Of a DNA stretch of 57,783 nt, positions 1 through 10,893 are shown piece after piece. The DNA comes from Heterotrichella gracilis. Taxonomy: Eukaryota > Sar > Xanthophyceae > Tribonematales > Xanthonemataceae. Where the stretch lies: NCBI GenBank assembly GCA_032358255.1, contig JAULBX010025663.1, positions 1 through 57,783 on the forward strand, written 5' to 3'. Every line of letters begins with the position of its first letter. The stretch's first letter is position 1. The notes beneath the pieces are model-generated. The model searched no databases. It was not told the origin of the DNA and saw only the letters and a program-made list of their open reading frames with translations. The translations under genes and the position numbers were made by a program.

Positions 1-73
1 CTTGGCTCTAGGACTGGGGTGAGGCATACCCAGACATGCTAACCTGGCTTCAAAGCTGGAAAGCAAATACTTA
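1..73 (-). repeat. 73-bp dispersed repeat, copy 1 (introner-like candidate)
   Basis: The first 73 bases recur at 42894-42966 with only a few mismatches (for example CTTCAAAGCTGGAAAG here against CTTCGAAGCTGGGTAG). Read on the minus strand both copies begin GTAAGTATTTGCT. In the second copy that GTAAGT is the splice donor of a coding exon. The window edge cuts this copy, so its full length is unknown. An intronic mobile or introner-like repeat is the best guess; an unrelated SINE tail is possible. Confidence 0.6.
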
Positions 74-718
74 CTTAATATATGGTGGCACCTTGTAATA
101 CCACATACAGTATGTACTACAATAATAATTACTCGGTTGCCCCCGGGGTGGCCACGTCCAATTGCTGGCTGCAGACGCTAAGCGCCTAGTCTAGTGTCGT
201 CCTGAACTCCACCACTTGCGGTGGTAGTTTCATAATTTATTATTATCTTTTTTTTATTAAAAAGACACGGTACTCACGTCACATTTGCAAATTGGGTACC
301 TTCAAGGTAGTTCGAAGTTCGTCAACTGTGACACCAAGGAGCATAGGCATGTATACATTGCTGGGCAAGTGGGTATCCTGTTGTGTGCAGGGCGCCCATG
401 CTCATATATCACTTGATCCACTTTACTGAATCAATGATGACATGGCGTAATCAGTGCTGGCTGTTGCAATTCATTGGTTCAATCCTAGAACTAACGCTGG
501 GCATCCCCGCAGCTGCACTTCGTGGTTTTTTGCAGCACCTTGAGGTTTCATCTCATCTGATCCAGTCCAGAATACTAGTGGCACAGCATGGCGACTGTAT
601 GGCAGCACCGCACTCCAATTTCTGTCACAAGGGCTGCTGTCAACACCGTGCATGTGCGTCAGGTGTGCTGCCTTGGGTGCTGGAGCTCCGCTATTCCAAT
701 TCCATTCTGCAGATCCCA
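74..718. other. Spacer or 3' flank with no supported gene
   Basis: This stretch lies downstream of the minus-strand gene ending at 719. It contains AT-rich tracts around 225-260 and no exon with convincing splice sites. Short open frames on both strands look incidental. Confidence 0.4.
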
Positions 719-3058
719 TCAAATGTTGGCGTAGTCCCCGCGCCGCACCCCCACCGTGAGCCAGCATCCCTGGGCGCAAAATAAAATAAATAAACAAATA
801 TCTACGCAGCCTGTCCTTGAACAGGCGCGTTGGTTAAGGAAGAGGATTGAGCGAAGAAAAGGATCCCTGGGCGCACCAGCACACACAGAGCCCGTCAAGC
901 TCGTAACCACACATGCATGTTGGGTTGGCTTTGCATGGGCACTGGATGTGCATTTGCAGATCCTTTCAACAGCAAACCTAGCTGCCGCTCTGGTAATAAT
1001 GCTGTATATTGTGCATGTGCATGATTGCCACAGGGTATATATACCTGCACAACCCCACCATGGCAGATGCCATTCCCACTATCCAACCCGCAAAATACCC
1101 CTCGCAGTTCCAACCCCTCGCAGTTCCATCGACCCTATGCCTTCTAACTTTCTTGCCCCGTTCCCACTCCTGTGCACCCCCAGCCACCATACCCCCACCC
1201 CTCACCTTGTAGGACCCCGCCTCCACCTTTTCCACACAGAACGTGAACCTCTGCGCCACACCCCCTTGGCCCACCTCCATCCCATGCACCTCCCTATCAC
1301 CTGGCCTATGCCCTCACTACCTGGATGCTTCTACCACTCTTTCTTAAGTCAGATTGAACCCTACACCTGTGCACCCCCAGCCATCATGCCCCCACCCCCT
1401 ACCTTGTACGACCCCGCTTCCACCTTCTCCACACAGAACGTGAACCTCTGCGCCACACCCCCTTGGCCCACCTCCACAGCCACCACCGCCTTGCTGCTGT
1501 GGCGCACGCTGGGGAAAGTCACCGGGGACACGGCCTGGGAGAAAAATAACAATAACCCTGTAAAGCATATCAGGATGTCACAACCAAGCAATGTCAGTTT
1601 TATATCTTGTGTTATTTGTGCTGTGATATTCCATTGAAGTGCATTGTACATTTTTCAGGCAGACGCCAGCATGAATACACCAGGTCTACAAAATCAGAGC
1701 AACACTTCTGTGCACACCCTACCTGCCAGCTGTCGCAGTTGAGCATCTCACTGTAGAGGGGGGAGTGCAGCATGGATGCAAACTCGGATGGCGCCAGCCA
1801 CTCCTCCTTGGCACCCCAGCTGCGCACAGTGTTGCTGGGGCTCTGCACGCACAAATAATATGTGTATTTGCAACCCATGAGCTGTGTATGTGCTCCCTAT
1901 GAGATGTGTATCTGCAACCAAGTAATGTGCCTGCACAACATGTGTGCGCCCATGTGTTGCATGCAGGGCTGGCATGTGGGTGTATACATTGCCATGCATG
2001 TTTTTGGCATCATGCAACGTGCGAACAGCCGCCGGAACCACAAAACATTGCCCCAGAAAACCAACGTCAAACCAGAGCCAATGGCAGTACACAAAATACA
2101 AGCATGTACAGTGCCCTAGCCCTAGCCCATGCCTCCTCACCGACTGCCCAATCTCCTCCCCTGCCCCCCTTGGCCACGTGAACGCCCACACAGTGCCCAC
2201 CCCCGCATCCGCACCCGGCGAAAAGCAATCAACCGTAGATGTACGACATGCAGCTGACCGCTAGCATCACAAATTTCTGCACTAGGAACCCCGGGGGAAA
2301 ACCCCAGAACCCTATGCCACCTCACCGACTGCCCAATCTCCTCCCCTGCCCCCCTCGGCCACGTGAACGCCCACACAGTCCCCACCCCCGCATCAGCCTC
2401 GGGCCAGTCGTTGCGCTGCAGGGCGTCCATTTGCGCAGCCACTACCGCATGGGGCGGGAGCATGGGGGAGGGGCGGCGCGAGGCCATGAGGGGGGGCGTG
2501 CCCGCACTGTTGAGGTAGCGGGCAAATTGTGTGGACAGGTCGGGGCCTAAGTTGTCTGGGAAGGAAGGAAAATGTTTTGTTAACAAGCAGTGTTGCAAGC
2601 TAAAGGTTGTGCTGTGGGTGATGTGCTTCCATTTAAGCAGCCACCACCGCATGGGGCGGGAGCATTGGGGAAGGTGCGCGCGAGGCCATGCGGGGGGGGG
2701 GTGCCGGCGTGCGCTGTGGCAACACTGGCAGTTTTGGTCTCTTGTAGCTAACGTGGGCAGTGCAGGGGAAGCCTTCCGCGCCAGAAAAACCCTAGAGCAG
2801 TGGCGGGGGCAGGGTAAGCACCTCACCTCCACTTGACACACCGGAGCACATGGTTGCATGGCGACCCCTGTGACCTCCCCTCCAATAGCTTTGTTGGTGT
2901 TTCCTCCTTGTGATGTTGGCAGGCGCGCTGGTACTCCCTGTGAGGCTAGCACGCATACATATGCGGGGCTGCAGCAGTTGTGTGCAGGACTGCCCACCTG
3001 GGGATGGAGTGGGCACGTGGGTTGGAGGGAGGCTGACCCCGCACGCGTGTGTATGCAT
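719..3058 (-). CDS. Uncharacterised, probably organelle-targeted protein (DUF4864-like?)
   Basis: Five exons in transcript order: 3058-2827, 2555-2326, 1842-1723, 1534-1403, 769-719. Phases close and give 254 aa ending in ..GDYANI-stop. Residues 1-77 are rich in S, T, R, H and P and acid-poor, as in a plastid or mitochondrial transit peptide. The mature part has the pattern VVAAQMDALQRNDWP (exon 2), KEEWLAPSEF (exon 3), FTFCVEKVEAGSYK (exon 4) joined to GCWLTVGV (exon 5). This recalls small uncharacterised plant/algal proteins (DUF4864 type); that assignment is from memory and weak. The gene is divergent from the ABC transporter, with a 750-bp gap between starts. Exons 2 and 4 have partial duplicate copies in the adjoining introns. 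The first exon is the least certain. Confidence 0.6.
804..837 (+). repeat. Short dispersed repeat, copy A
   Basis: The 34-bp sequence starting ACGCAGCCTGTCCTTGAACA recurs at 36047-36080 in the same orientation and at 48672-48704 inverted, with a few changes. It contains a CCTGT/ACAGG stem. All three copies lie in non-coding DNA. Confidence 0.6.
1206..1277 (-). repeat. Donor-side copy of exon 4, gene 719-3058
   Basis: The last 24 codons of exon 4 (1534-1403) recur here in the same frame (EVGQGGVAQRFTFCVEK.., ending GSYK) and are followed by a GTGAGG donor. There is no acceptor at the 5' edge. Confidence 0.8.
2144..2212 (-). repeat. Donor-side copy of exon 2, gene 719-3058
   Basis: The 3' end of exon 2 (GTVWAFTWPRGAGEEIGQS) is repeated with a following GTGAGG donor. 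A more decayed, frameshifted copy of the middle of the same exon lies upstream at about 2635-2720. Confidence 0.8.
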
Positions 3059-3809
3059 GCTTACTGTGAGTAGGCTCTTGAAAGACAAGAAGTGCTAACT
3101 GTTTATTGATGTGTGTGCGGTTCTCCGCTTGTCATGATAGGGTGTTGCATGCGTTCTGTTGACACAGGCTCGCCTGAGGCAATGCTATAGCTGTGAACAC
3201 AGCAAGGAACACGCATTACGTGTCAAAATACTATATTTGTAGCGACTGGTGGGTGAGATGTAGGCTGAGTGTTGTGAAACAGCTGCTACAGGATCTGCAC
3301 GATGCATGCATGCATTTGATGGGCATGGGGAGGTCAAGTACTGTCAGAATCCTCCCAACTGATACCCTCAACGTAAGCACCTAAAAGCAACTTCCAAATC
3401 AAACTTCTTTGTGGGTAGTGCCTGTGTTATCTGACACAGTAACGGTACCTTGACACAAAAAACATGCCGCCTGCCGCACAAGCTGCGGGGTTCCCGCCGT
3501 TTTTACCAGGTCAACTTTTTGGCCACACACAAAAATATCCCACAAGAAAACTCGCACACCTTGAATTTCCTTGTGGTAACAAAGTTGGACTTGGTTCACT
3601 GTTATCAGGTCAGTGTCGTGACTAGTGCCGCTACCTGCGCTGTTCAAGATACCTGCCAGCGCCACTCCACCACACAACGTCCAGTGTTAGTTTTGTGTGG
3701 CAGATTTGATCTTACCTTGCTTTTGGCACACACCTTTGCTTACGAACATATAGATTGCAAGTGTTTGCTGTGGCTAAACTATCTGGAACAGTACATGCGC
3801 TAGTCACGC
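3059..3809. promoter_or_regulatory. Presumed divergent promoter region
   Basis: Gene-free interval between the divergent starts of the minus-strand gene at 3058 and the ABC transporter at 3810. I see no clear TATA box or named element. Promoter function is inferred only from gene orientation. Confidence 0.35.
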
Positions 3810-6800
3810 TTGCAAACGCCAAGCATGGCGCAAATAGGCTTAGGCATGGGCGTCCACCCCACGCATACATATGCGCTGCCCGGACCCCGGGCCCAAACTC
3901 TCCGCAGCACAACCCACTGCCACGCTACGCTGCGTTCCCACACCCTCCGTGCCCTCCCACGAGCAACCCTCCAAGGGTTCCCCAGGCAGCACAGCCATGG
4001 CTATGCCGCGCAAGCACATACACATGTGTGCGGTCTGCAAGGCCACGTGCGCGGCCTCCCGGGCCTCGCAACCCCGCGCAAACATATCCTGTCGAGGCGG
4101 AGACACCACCCCATCGCAGCAGCGTCCGCCCATGCAGCGCTGCCGGCAGAACTACCCCGCGCGGCAGTCGCGGAGCCCCCGCCACCCCTCCCACCGCCGC
4201 CCAAGTCCGCCAGCCTCGCCCACGTGCTGCCATATCTCATGGAGCTGTCGCTTTCTGGCGGATACGGGACGATGCTGCGGCTGGCGGGCGCATTTGTGCT
4301 GCTGATTGCCTCCAAGGCAGCAGGTGGGTTGAGCAACGTATATGCATGCATATGCATATGCACACCGTATACATACCCCTTGTGCTGAGGCTACGCACGC
4401 CTGCATATGCACGTGCGTTGTTCTCATGAAATCATTATCTCCCTGCATCAGACACGCTTTGGTGCACACGCCCACTCATAAGCCTCCCCCCGCAAAACCC
4501 TCGCACCAAAACCCTAACCACAGTCACTGCCCCATCCCCCCCCAGGCCTGATGGCGCCAGTATACTTCAAGCACGCTGTGGATGCCCTGGGCGCATCCCG
4601 CATTGCCGGGGGCGTACAGGCCGCCATCACTGCGCTTGTGGTATCGGGGCTGTGCCGGGTGGTGAATGGTGTGGCGCGCGAGGGCATGATGCCCATCTTC
4701 ACGCCGGTGTCCCAGGTGGGGATGCATGTGTGAGGTGTGAGGATCGCATGGGAGGGAATGTAATTTGGGATGATTGGGATGTGTGCATCTGGTCTGTCCC
4801 ACTTTAGGGGGTTGTTGTTGGGGTTCTAGGCCGCCGCCGCGGCACTTGGGGTCAAGGAAGTAGGAAAGAAATGGGACGTAGCAAAGTGACTTGGTTGTCA
4901 CTGCTGCGCTACATTTTGCCAGGCCATGCTTCAGTATCAGTATCAGTATCAAATTCAAATTTAAATCAATTCAAAGTCGAATTGCTCTACAGGCTGCTGG
5001 GCGCCGAGTCGCCTACCACACCTTTGCACATGTGCTTGATCTTGACACCAAGTTCCACCTGGAGCGGCGCACGGGCGCGCTCTCGCGCATTCTGGAGAGA
5101 GGTGCGGGGCCCTTGGCTAGGGTTTTGGTGGGTTTGATACCTCCGCATTTTTCACTGGCCAACCAGCCTCTGCACTGCAACTGAGAATTGGACTCATCAT
5201 CTGCTGCCATGTGCTCCTTTCCACACTAACAAGTTCCCACCTCCCACTCACCCTCAGGAACCCGGTCTGTGGCCATGATCTTCCGCGCCCTTGTGTTCAC
5301 TTTCATACCCACCCTGGTGGAGCTGGTGCTGGTCACTACTCTGCTGGCACGGGCATTCAACCTCACCGTTGCTGCGCTGGTGGTGGCGACATTCGCTGTG
5401 TACGTCACCTGGACAATGGTGGTCACATCGGTAAGGGGGAAAACAAACAAAACCTTGCGACCCTAAGCTTTTCAGGCCCCATCGTAAACACAAAACCCCC
5501 AAACCATGGGGCCCACAACGTCCAGTGGCGGCGTTGGTCGTGTCGACATTCGCGGTGTACGTCACGTGGACAATGGTGGTCACTTCGGTAAGGGAGAACC
5601 AGAAAACCCTGCATCCACTGTAACAAATGAATATCGTATTGTTATTGGTTGCATAGTATTTTATGCTTAGAGTAGTCTTTTCCATTATTAAACCCATTAT
5701 ACATTTAATGAATGGAATAATTGCAACATTTGTACACCCAATTTTAAGGATAAAACTGTTCCACCGCCTGCCCACTTACCCACCTCCCCACCATCAGGCG
5801 GCCACCGAGGTGCGCAAGAAGGTGAACGAACTTGACACCCTCACATCGGGCAAGGCAGTGGATGCGCTGCTCAACTACGAGACGGTGAAGCTTTTTGGCA
5901 ATGCGCGGTTGGAGGTAGAGGCGTACGATGAGTACCTGGTAGGGTATCAGAGGGCAAGCGTGGCGACTGAGTCAATTGGGGCGACACTCAACGCAGGTGG
6001 GAAGCCTAGGGTAGGGTGTAGGGTGTAGGGAATACCTAGTAGGAGGGCAAGCAGTTGACTACAAGATGGGTCACCTGTTTGGCAACGCACGGTCCACCCC
6101 TTCTCGCTTCCCACACTGATACCCCTCCCTCGGCACCTCCCCACTTCCCTTACCACGCTGATGTAGCCCCCTCTGCACCTCCCCCCTCCCTCACCATGCT
6201 GATTCTGCCCGCTCCCCCTTCCCTTGCCATACTGATGCCCCCCCCCCCCCTCCCCCTTTTACAGGCCAGGCCACCATCCTTGCGGTGGGTCTGACAGCGG
6301 TGCTGGTGTCTGCGGCGGGCAGCTGCGCAACAGGGACAATGACGGCTGGGGACCTGGTGAGCAAACGCTAGAGTAGGGTATGGTGTTCACTTTGTGTGGA
6401 AACCCTGGAGTAGGGTTTGGGTGGTGGCCAGGGTGATGGTGGTTCCTGGTGTATGCACAGGGTAGGCTGGTGAGGCAATCACCAGGTGCATTCAACCCAA
6501 CCCTAGTTCAGGGTATTTGAGCGCCGTGTGGTTGGATGTGGATGGGCATTAATTACCTCCCTCTGGAACAATATTTATCGAGTTCTCACTTGCACCCTTT
6601 TTGCTGTCCCTAGGTGATGGTGCAGGGGATGCTTTTGCAGCTGTGGGGACCGCTGCAATTCCTGGGATGGTTTTACCGGGAGCTGCGCCAATCCCTGGTG
6701 GATATGGAGGCATTTTTGAACATCCTGCAAACCAAGCCATCCCTCCCAGACGGCCATTTGGACATGCCGGGCCCCCGGGATGCACGATCTGGGACGACGT

Positions 6801-9071
6801 TTTCAGAAAATGGGCACTCCAATGGTCATGTGGCGCCTGGTCCCTCTTCAAACGGGGATGGGGATGCCAGCAGTTCGGGACGAGGATTGTCGGTGGAGCT
6901 GCAGGTGCGGTGGTGGGGCCAAGGGCTGTGGTATACTGTGCTGCTCCCACGTAGGTGCATGCGTGTTGTACCTGTTGCGGCAACAAGCACTTCGGGTTCT
7001 GAGGTGTTGGTTGATTCCTGCTTCTTGTCACCATTCTGCTTCCCATGGCTGTGGTAAATTTCGTAAGCACCCTAACCCCTTCCCCCTCCCACACATTCAC
7101 ACCAATGCCCACCTCACATGCCCAGCACACTCCACACCCACTCCCATACCATATTATCCCCCTCTTCAGGACGTCCATTTCGGATACTCCCCAGAGCGGC
7201 CAGTCCTCAAGGGGGTGAACATCAAGGTGGAACCGGGGAGGAGCGTGGCCATAGTGGGGCCCTCGGGGAGTGGCAAATCCACGCTGCTGCGCCTGCTGAT
7301 GCGGCTGTATGACGTGGACGAGGGGGCGGTGGTGGTGCAAGGGGTGGATGTACGCGAGCTGAAACAGGTGCGGGGAGGAAGATGGGATGGGGTGTGGTGC
7401 TGTGCTCATAAAGTGTTTGGTGCTGGTGAAGGGAAGATGTGTTTGTTCACCACGGGGGGGGCAGAGCCTGCACGCTGCTGCAGCTGAAAACAGGGTTGGC
7501 GGTGAAGAAATGTGGGTTTTTGCCTGTGCAAATCTTACTACAAGAGCGTCACACCTTTTCCTCCCCTCCCCACAGACCTCTCTGCGATCCTGCGTGGCGG
7601 TGGTTCCCCAAGACACCGTGCTCTTTAATGAGAGCATCGCCACAAACATAGCCTACGGCAGGCCAGGCGCCAGTGCCGAAGAGGTGGAGGCTGCCGCCCG
7701 GGCCGCGCAGTTGCACCATGCTATTGCGTCTATGCCCAAGGGGTATGAGACTGTGGTGGGGGAGAGGGGGCTGAAGCTGAGCGGGGGGGAGAAGCAGCGG
7801 GTGGCGATCGCGCGTGCATTCCTGCGGTGAGTTGGTTTTAGGGTTTGTTTGCGGTGAGGTTTAGGGCGGCCACCCTCTGACCTACACCAAAACACTCCAC
7901 AACCACACACACACAAAAAATGCTGCTTATATATTCTATATGTCAAGGGCTCCCCGCGTGCTTATTTGTGATGAGGCCACCTCCGCTCTGGATAGCACCA
8001 CCGAGCGGGGAATCATGAAGTCGCCGCAGGAGCTGTCCACCTTCCTAAACACACCACCAAATAACCCCAAGACACTGACAAAACCCTCTTTCTCTCCTTG
8101 TGCAGGGCCCCCCGCCTGCTTATATGTGACGAAGCCACCTCAGCCCTAGACAGCGCCACCGAGCGCGGCATCATGAAGTCGCTGCAGGAGCTGGCCAGGG
8201 GTCGTACCTCGGTGTTTGTTGCCCACCGGCTGTCCACCATCAGGCACTGCGACAAGATTGTGGTGATGAGCGCCGGCAAGGTGGTGGAGGAAGGGACGCA
8301 CGAGGATCTGATGCAGGTGGGCGGAAAAACCCTTATCTGGGGTTTTGGTGAGTCCTTCCAGGTTTGGGGTGAAGTTAATTGCTAGGGTTTTGACACAACC
8401 CTTAAGATCGTGGTGAAGAGCGTCGGCAAGGTGGTGGAGGAGGGCACGCACGAGGAGCTGATGCAGGTGGGGCGGAAAACCCTTAGCTAGGTTTCTCAAG
8501 TGGAAAACCCTTAGTTAGGGTTGGGGTGGTGCGTGGGGGCAAGGTGGTGGAGGAGGGCACGCACGAGGAGCTGATGCAGGTAGGCGGGGAAACCTTTGAA
8601 GAGCTCCTAAAAAACCCTAAAAGTATGACATTGCTGCAGGCTGGCCGCGTGTACTGCGACATATGGGAGCTGCAGGAGGCGCAGCAGGCAGTGGAGGATC
8701 ACCTTAAAACCCTAACCCCCCAACCCGAAACCCGAAACCCGAAACCCTAATGTTTGCCTGCAGGCTGGCCGCGTGTACTACGACATGTGGGAGCTGCAAG
8801 AAGCGCAGCAGGCAGTGGAGGATAACCCTAAAACCCTCATTCCTGAACCACAAACCCTAACCTCGCCTGCTGCAATTTGTCCAAACAAAAGCCTAAACCC
8901 TTATTTTGTCTGCAGGCTGGCCGCGTGTACTACGACATGTGGGAGCTGCAGGAGGCGCAGCAGGCTGTGGAGGAGGCGCTGCAGTCACGCGAGGGAGATG
9001 TGGCGGAGGGCATGCTGCCGCCGATGGAAGGCGCGGGGGTGATTCAGGGTGTGCCGGTGCACGCTGCCTAG
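3810..9071 (+). CDS. ATM3: ATM/ABCB7-type mitochondrial half ABC transporter
   Basis: Eleven exons: 3810-4323, 4546-4715, 4993-5101, 5258-5430, 5798-5996, 6265-6356, 6614-6904, 7170-7367, 7576-7826, 8106-8316, 8916-9071; phases close to 787 aa. The family sits in the mitochondrial inner membrane and exports glutathione-linked sulfur compounds for cytosolic Fe-S assembly. The membrane domain (about 150-470) has the ATM/ABCB7 signatures [27 protein letters not shown]-like [12 protein letters not shown] and [15 protein letters not shown]. The nucleotide-binding domain has Walker [10 protein letters not shown] (about 546), signature LSGGEKQR (about 650), Walker [13 protein letters not shown] (about 668) and H-loop AHRLST. 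A roughly 50-residue S/G/N-rich linker in exon 7 separates the two domains. The first 130 residues look like a long R/H/A-rich presequence; the Met at 3810 is a choice and an upstream exon is possible. Copies of exon edges lie in introns 4, 9 and 10. An ABCB6/HMT1 relative is less likely. Confidence 0.85.
5527..5587 (+). repeat. Donor-side copy of ABC transporter exon 4
   Basis: Sixty bases of exon 4 recur 96 bp after the real donor, again followed by GTAAGG. The encoded end [17 protein letters not shown] becomes [17 protein letters not shown]. Of seven base differences counted, six are synonymous. An AG at 5523-5524 could act as a weak acceptor. Confidence 0.9.
7948..8042 (+). repeat. Acceptor-side copy of ABC transporter exon 10 (Walker B)
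   Basis: This copy of the start of exon 10 encodes [20 protein letters not shown] and follows a CAAG acceptor-like site. It matches the working exon at 8106 ([20 protein letters not shown]). Of 14 base differences counted, 10 are synonymous. No donor follows; the copy fades into intron sequence with CCC(C)AAG and CCCT motifs. Confidence 0.9.
8404..8579 (+). repeat. Two donor-side copies of ABC transporter exon 10
   Basis: Copies at 8404-8466 and 8538-8579 repeat the end of exon 10 ([13 protein letters not shown], here ..HEELMQ). They are followed by donors GTGGGG and GTAGGC. Copy units are separated by ACCCTTAG/TTAGGGTT motifs. Confidence 0.9.
8640..8820 (+). repeat. Two acceptor-side copies of ABC transporter exon 11
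   Basis: Copies at 8640-8696 and 8764-8820 are each 57 bases (19 codons, [19 protein letters not shown] with one or two changes) and each follows a perfect CTGCAG acceptor. Both end after GTGGAG, where the real exon (8916) continues. CCCTAA-type tracts follow each. Confidence 0.92.
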
Positions 9072-10893
9072 CTGGGGTTTTTTTAGTGGGAAATGGTAGG
9101 GGTAAAGTGGGGGGGGGTTGATCTTGAGCGGTGGTGTGGCGCTGCGTACAGGGTACTTGAAGCTGAAGAATTGGGGATGCAGTGGAACTTGGTATGGTGT
9201 CGTAGGGTGCCGCCTCGTCCAATACTTGAGCGGTCGCATGTATGAAGGGGATTGTTTGTTTGCCTTTTTTTGCCGTTTAGTAGAAGGAGCCCCTAGCCCC
9301 TGATTCACCTTGCCACATCCCTTACTCCCTGCACCGCACAAGACAGGTTCTTGCACAGTGTGGTGCACCCCTTGTGGGGGTGGTGAACGGTGTACCGGTA
9401 TATTGTAAACTGTTTTTGAACGAGCGATGATATGTTGGTACAAATGACGGGTTGGTTGATTGAAATGAAAGCTGCTGTGTTGGTCATAGGACTGTGGAAA
9501 TATCTTGTAAGATAGTTGGTATATTTTTGTAACAACTGTTTGCACCTCTTGTATATTTTTGTAACAACTGTTTGCACCTCTTGAGTAATCTCACAGTTGG
9601 TGGTGCGGGCCTGGCCCATTCAAATGCCATGCCATGTGCCTGTGCTCCTTTGAACGTGTAGCTGGGTTCGAAAGCCCTGCAAATACATGTACTGTAGATT
9701 TCACTGCGTCGACTTCACTGCTGAAGAGACTGTACATAGTATAGTGTATAGAGGTGAGTTGCATCTTTTCCTTTTCGCTTTCGAGAATAGGTATAATCCA
9801 TTTCGCAAAAATTAAATGGACTTTCCTCAATGTGTATAAACAGCAACCTTGGCAGGCATCGAAAGCATTCCACACCCAACACGCACTTGCTGTCCCAGAA
9901 CACATATGTTACACTGCCTTGGATCAAGTCAGGGACGGTACTCGTAAACTCCAAACCGAGTTGCACGGACGGGACCCATCGTACCCAGGTACGCTGATGG
10001 CTTGCGCGATAGAGTCCCGGGACGCGTCGCTGATAGGCAACGGTTGTAGCGTACCACAGGTCAAATTGGACTGCGTTATTCTGCGGTGGTATGCAAGGAT
10101 CGGTCGTTCTTCACAGCCATGATTGATATCGTATCAAAGCTCTGGGCAGTGTATCGCGACGCAACACTGCCAATCAGGGTCCCCACCAGAACCCCGCTCG
10201 TACCTATTTCGCACCTACGACCTTGACATTCCCAAGCACGAACAACGGCTAATATTTTTGCCTTGCCCGTAGTTGTCGAGTGACGTTTATGGTGTGCGGA
10301 ACTTGCCACGTATACGTATACATCTGGTGTCGGAGTTTAGTCGCGGTGTGCGGTAACACCGCAAGCAGGCGTTCCGAGTGAGCAGAACTAGCCCATTTCA
10401 TCGATGTCGTTCTACAGCATAGCAACTTATTCACCTGCCAGCCGTTTATAAGCCAATTTGATGCTCGCTCATATGCATGCATATGCGAGTTTTTACTCAT
10501 ACCTACCCTTTATGCATGCATATGCCCATCGATGCCGAAGAGAGCGCAATGCAGCCTAGTCGGACAGCCTCATCAATATATTTTTCCCTCTGGTTATATT
10601 TGAGAAAGAACATCTAAGTGTGGAAACATTACACAATCGGCTTCATCCTGCATCCCCCAATGCCCATGCACCCATTGGGTCTACCATGATCAAACCTCAC
10701 CTGCAGTTGCACAAATACTCTGCACAGGACTGACTCCACCCTCCCTTTCCCAACAACACCCACACCCCAAACCACGCAGGTCCGTTCCCGCACAAACCCT
10801 AAACCCTAAAGCCACACGACGGCCAGCAGCACCGCGCGCCTCCGCCTCTTCTTCCCCATTTCCCCCCGTAAAATCCGCCCTTTTTGCGCCGCA
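9072..10893. other. Spacer between transporter and epimerase genes
   Basis: The left part is the presumed transporter 3' UTR with several TGTAA motifs. The middle (about 9900-10500) lacks telomere-type motifs and has a different, more even base composition with no convincing exon. The right part is the presumed epimerase promoter. Two copies of TATGCATGCATATGC lie at 10472-10486 and 10511-10525. Confidence 0.4.
9520..9583 (+). terminator. Tandem 32-bp repeat carrying TGTAA
   Basis: The 32-mer beginning TATATTTTTGTAACAACTGT occurs twice head to tail (9520-9551 and 9552-9583). TGTAA is the usual green-algal polyadenylation signal, and the site lies about 450 bp after the transporter stop. A role in 3'-end formation is inferred. 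Confidence 0.45.
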
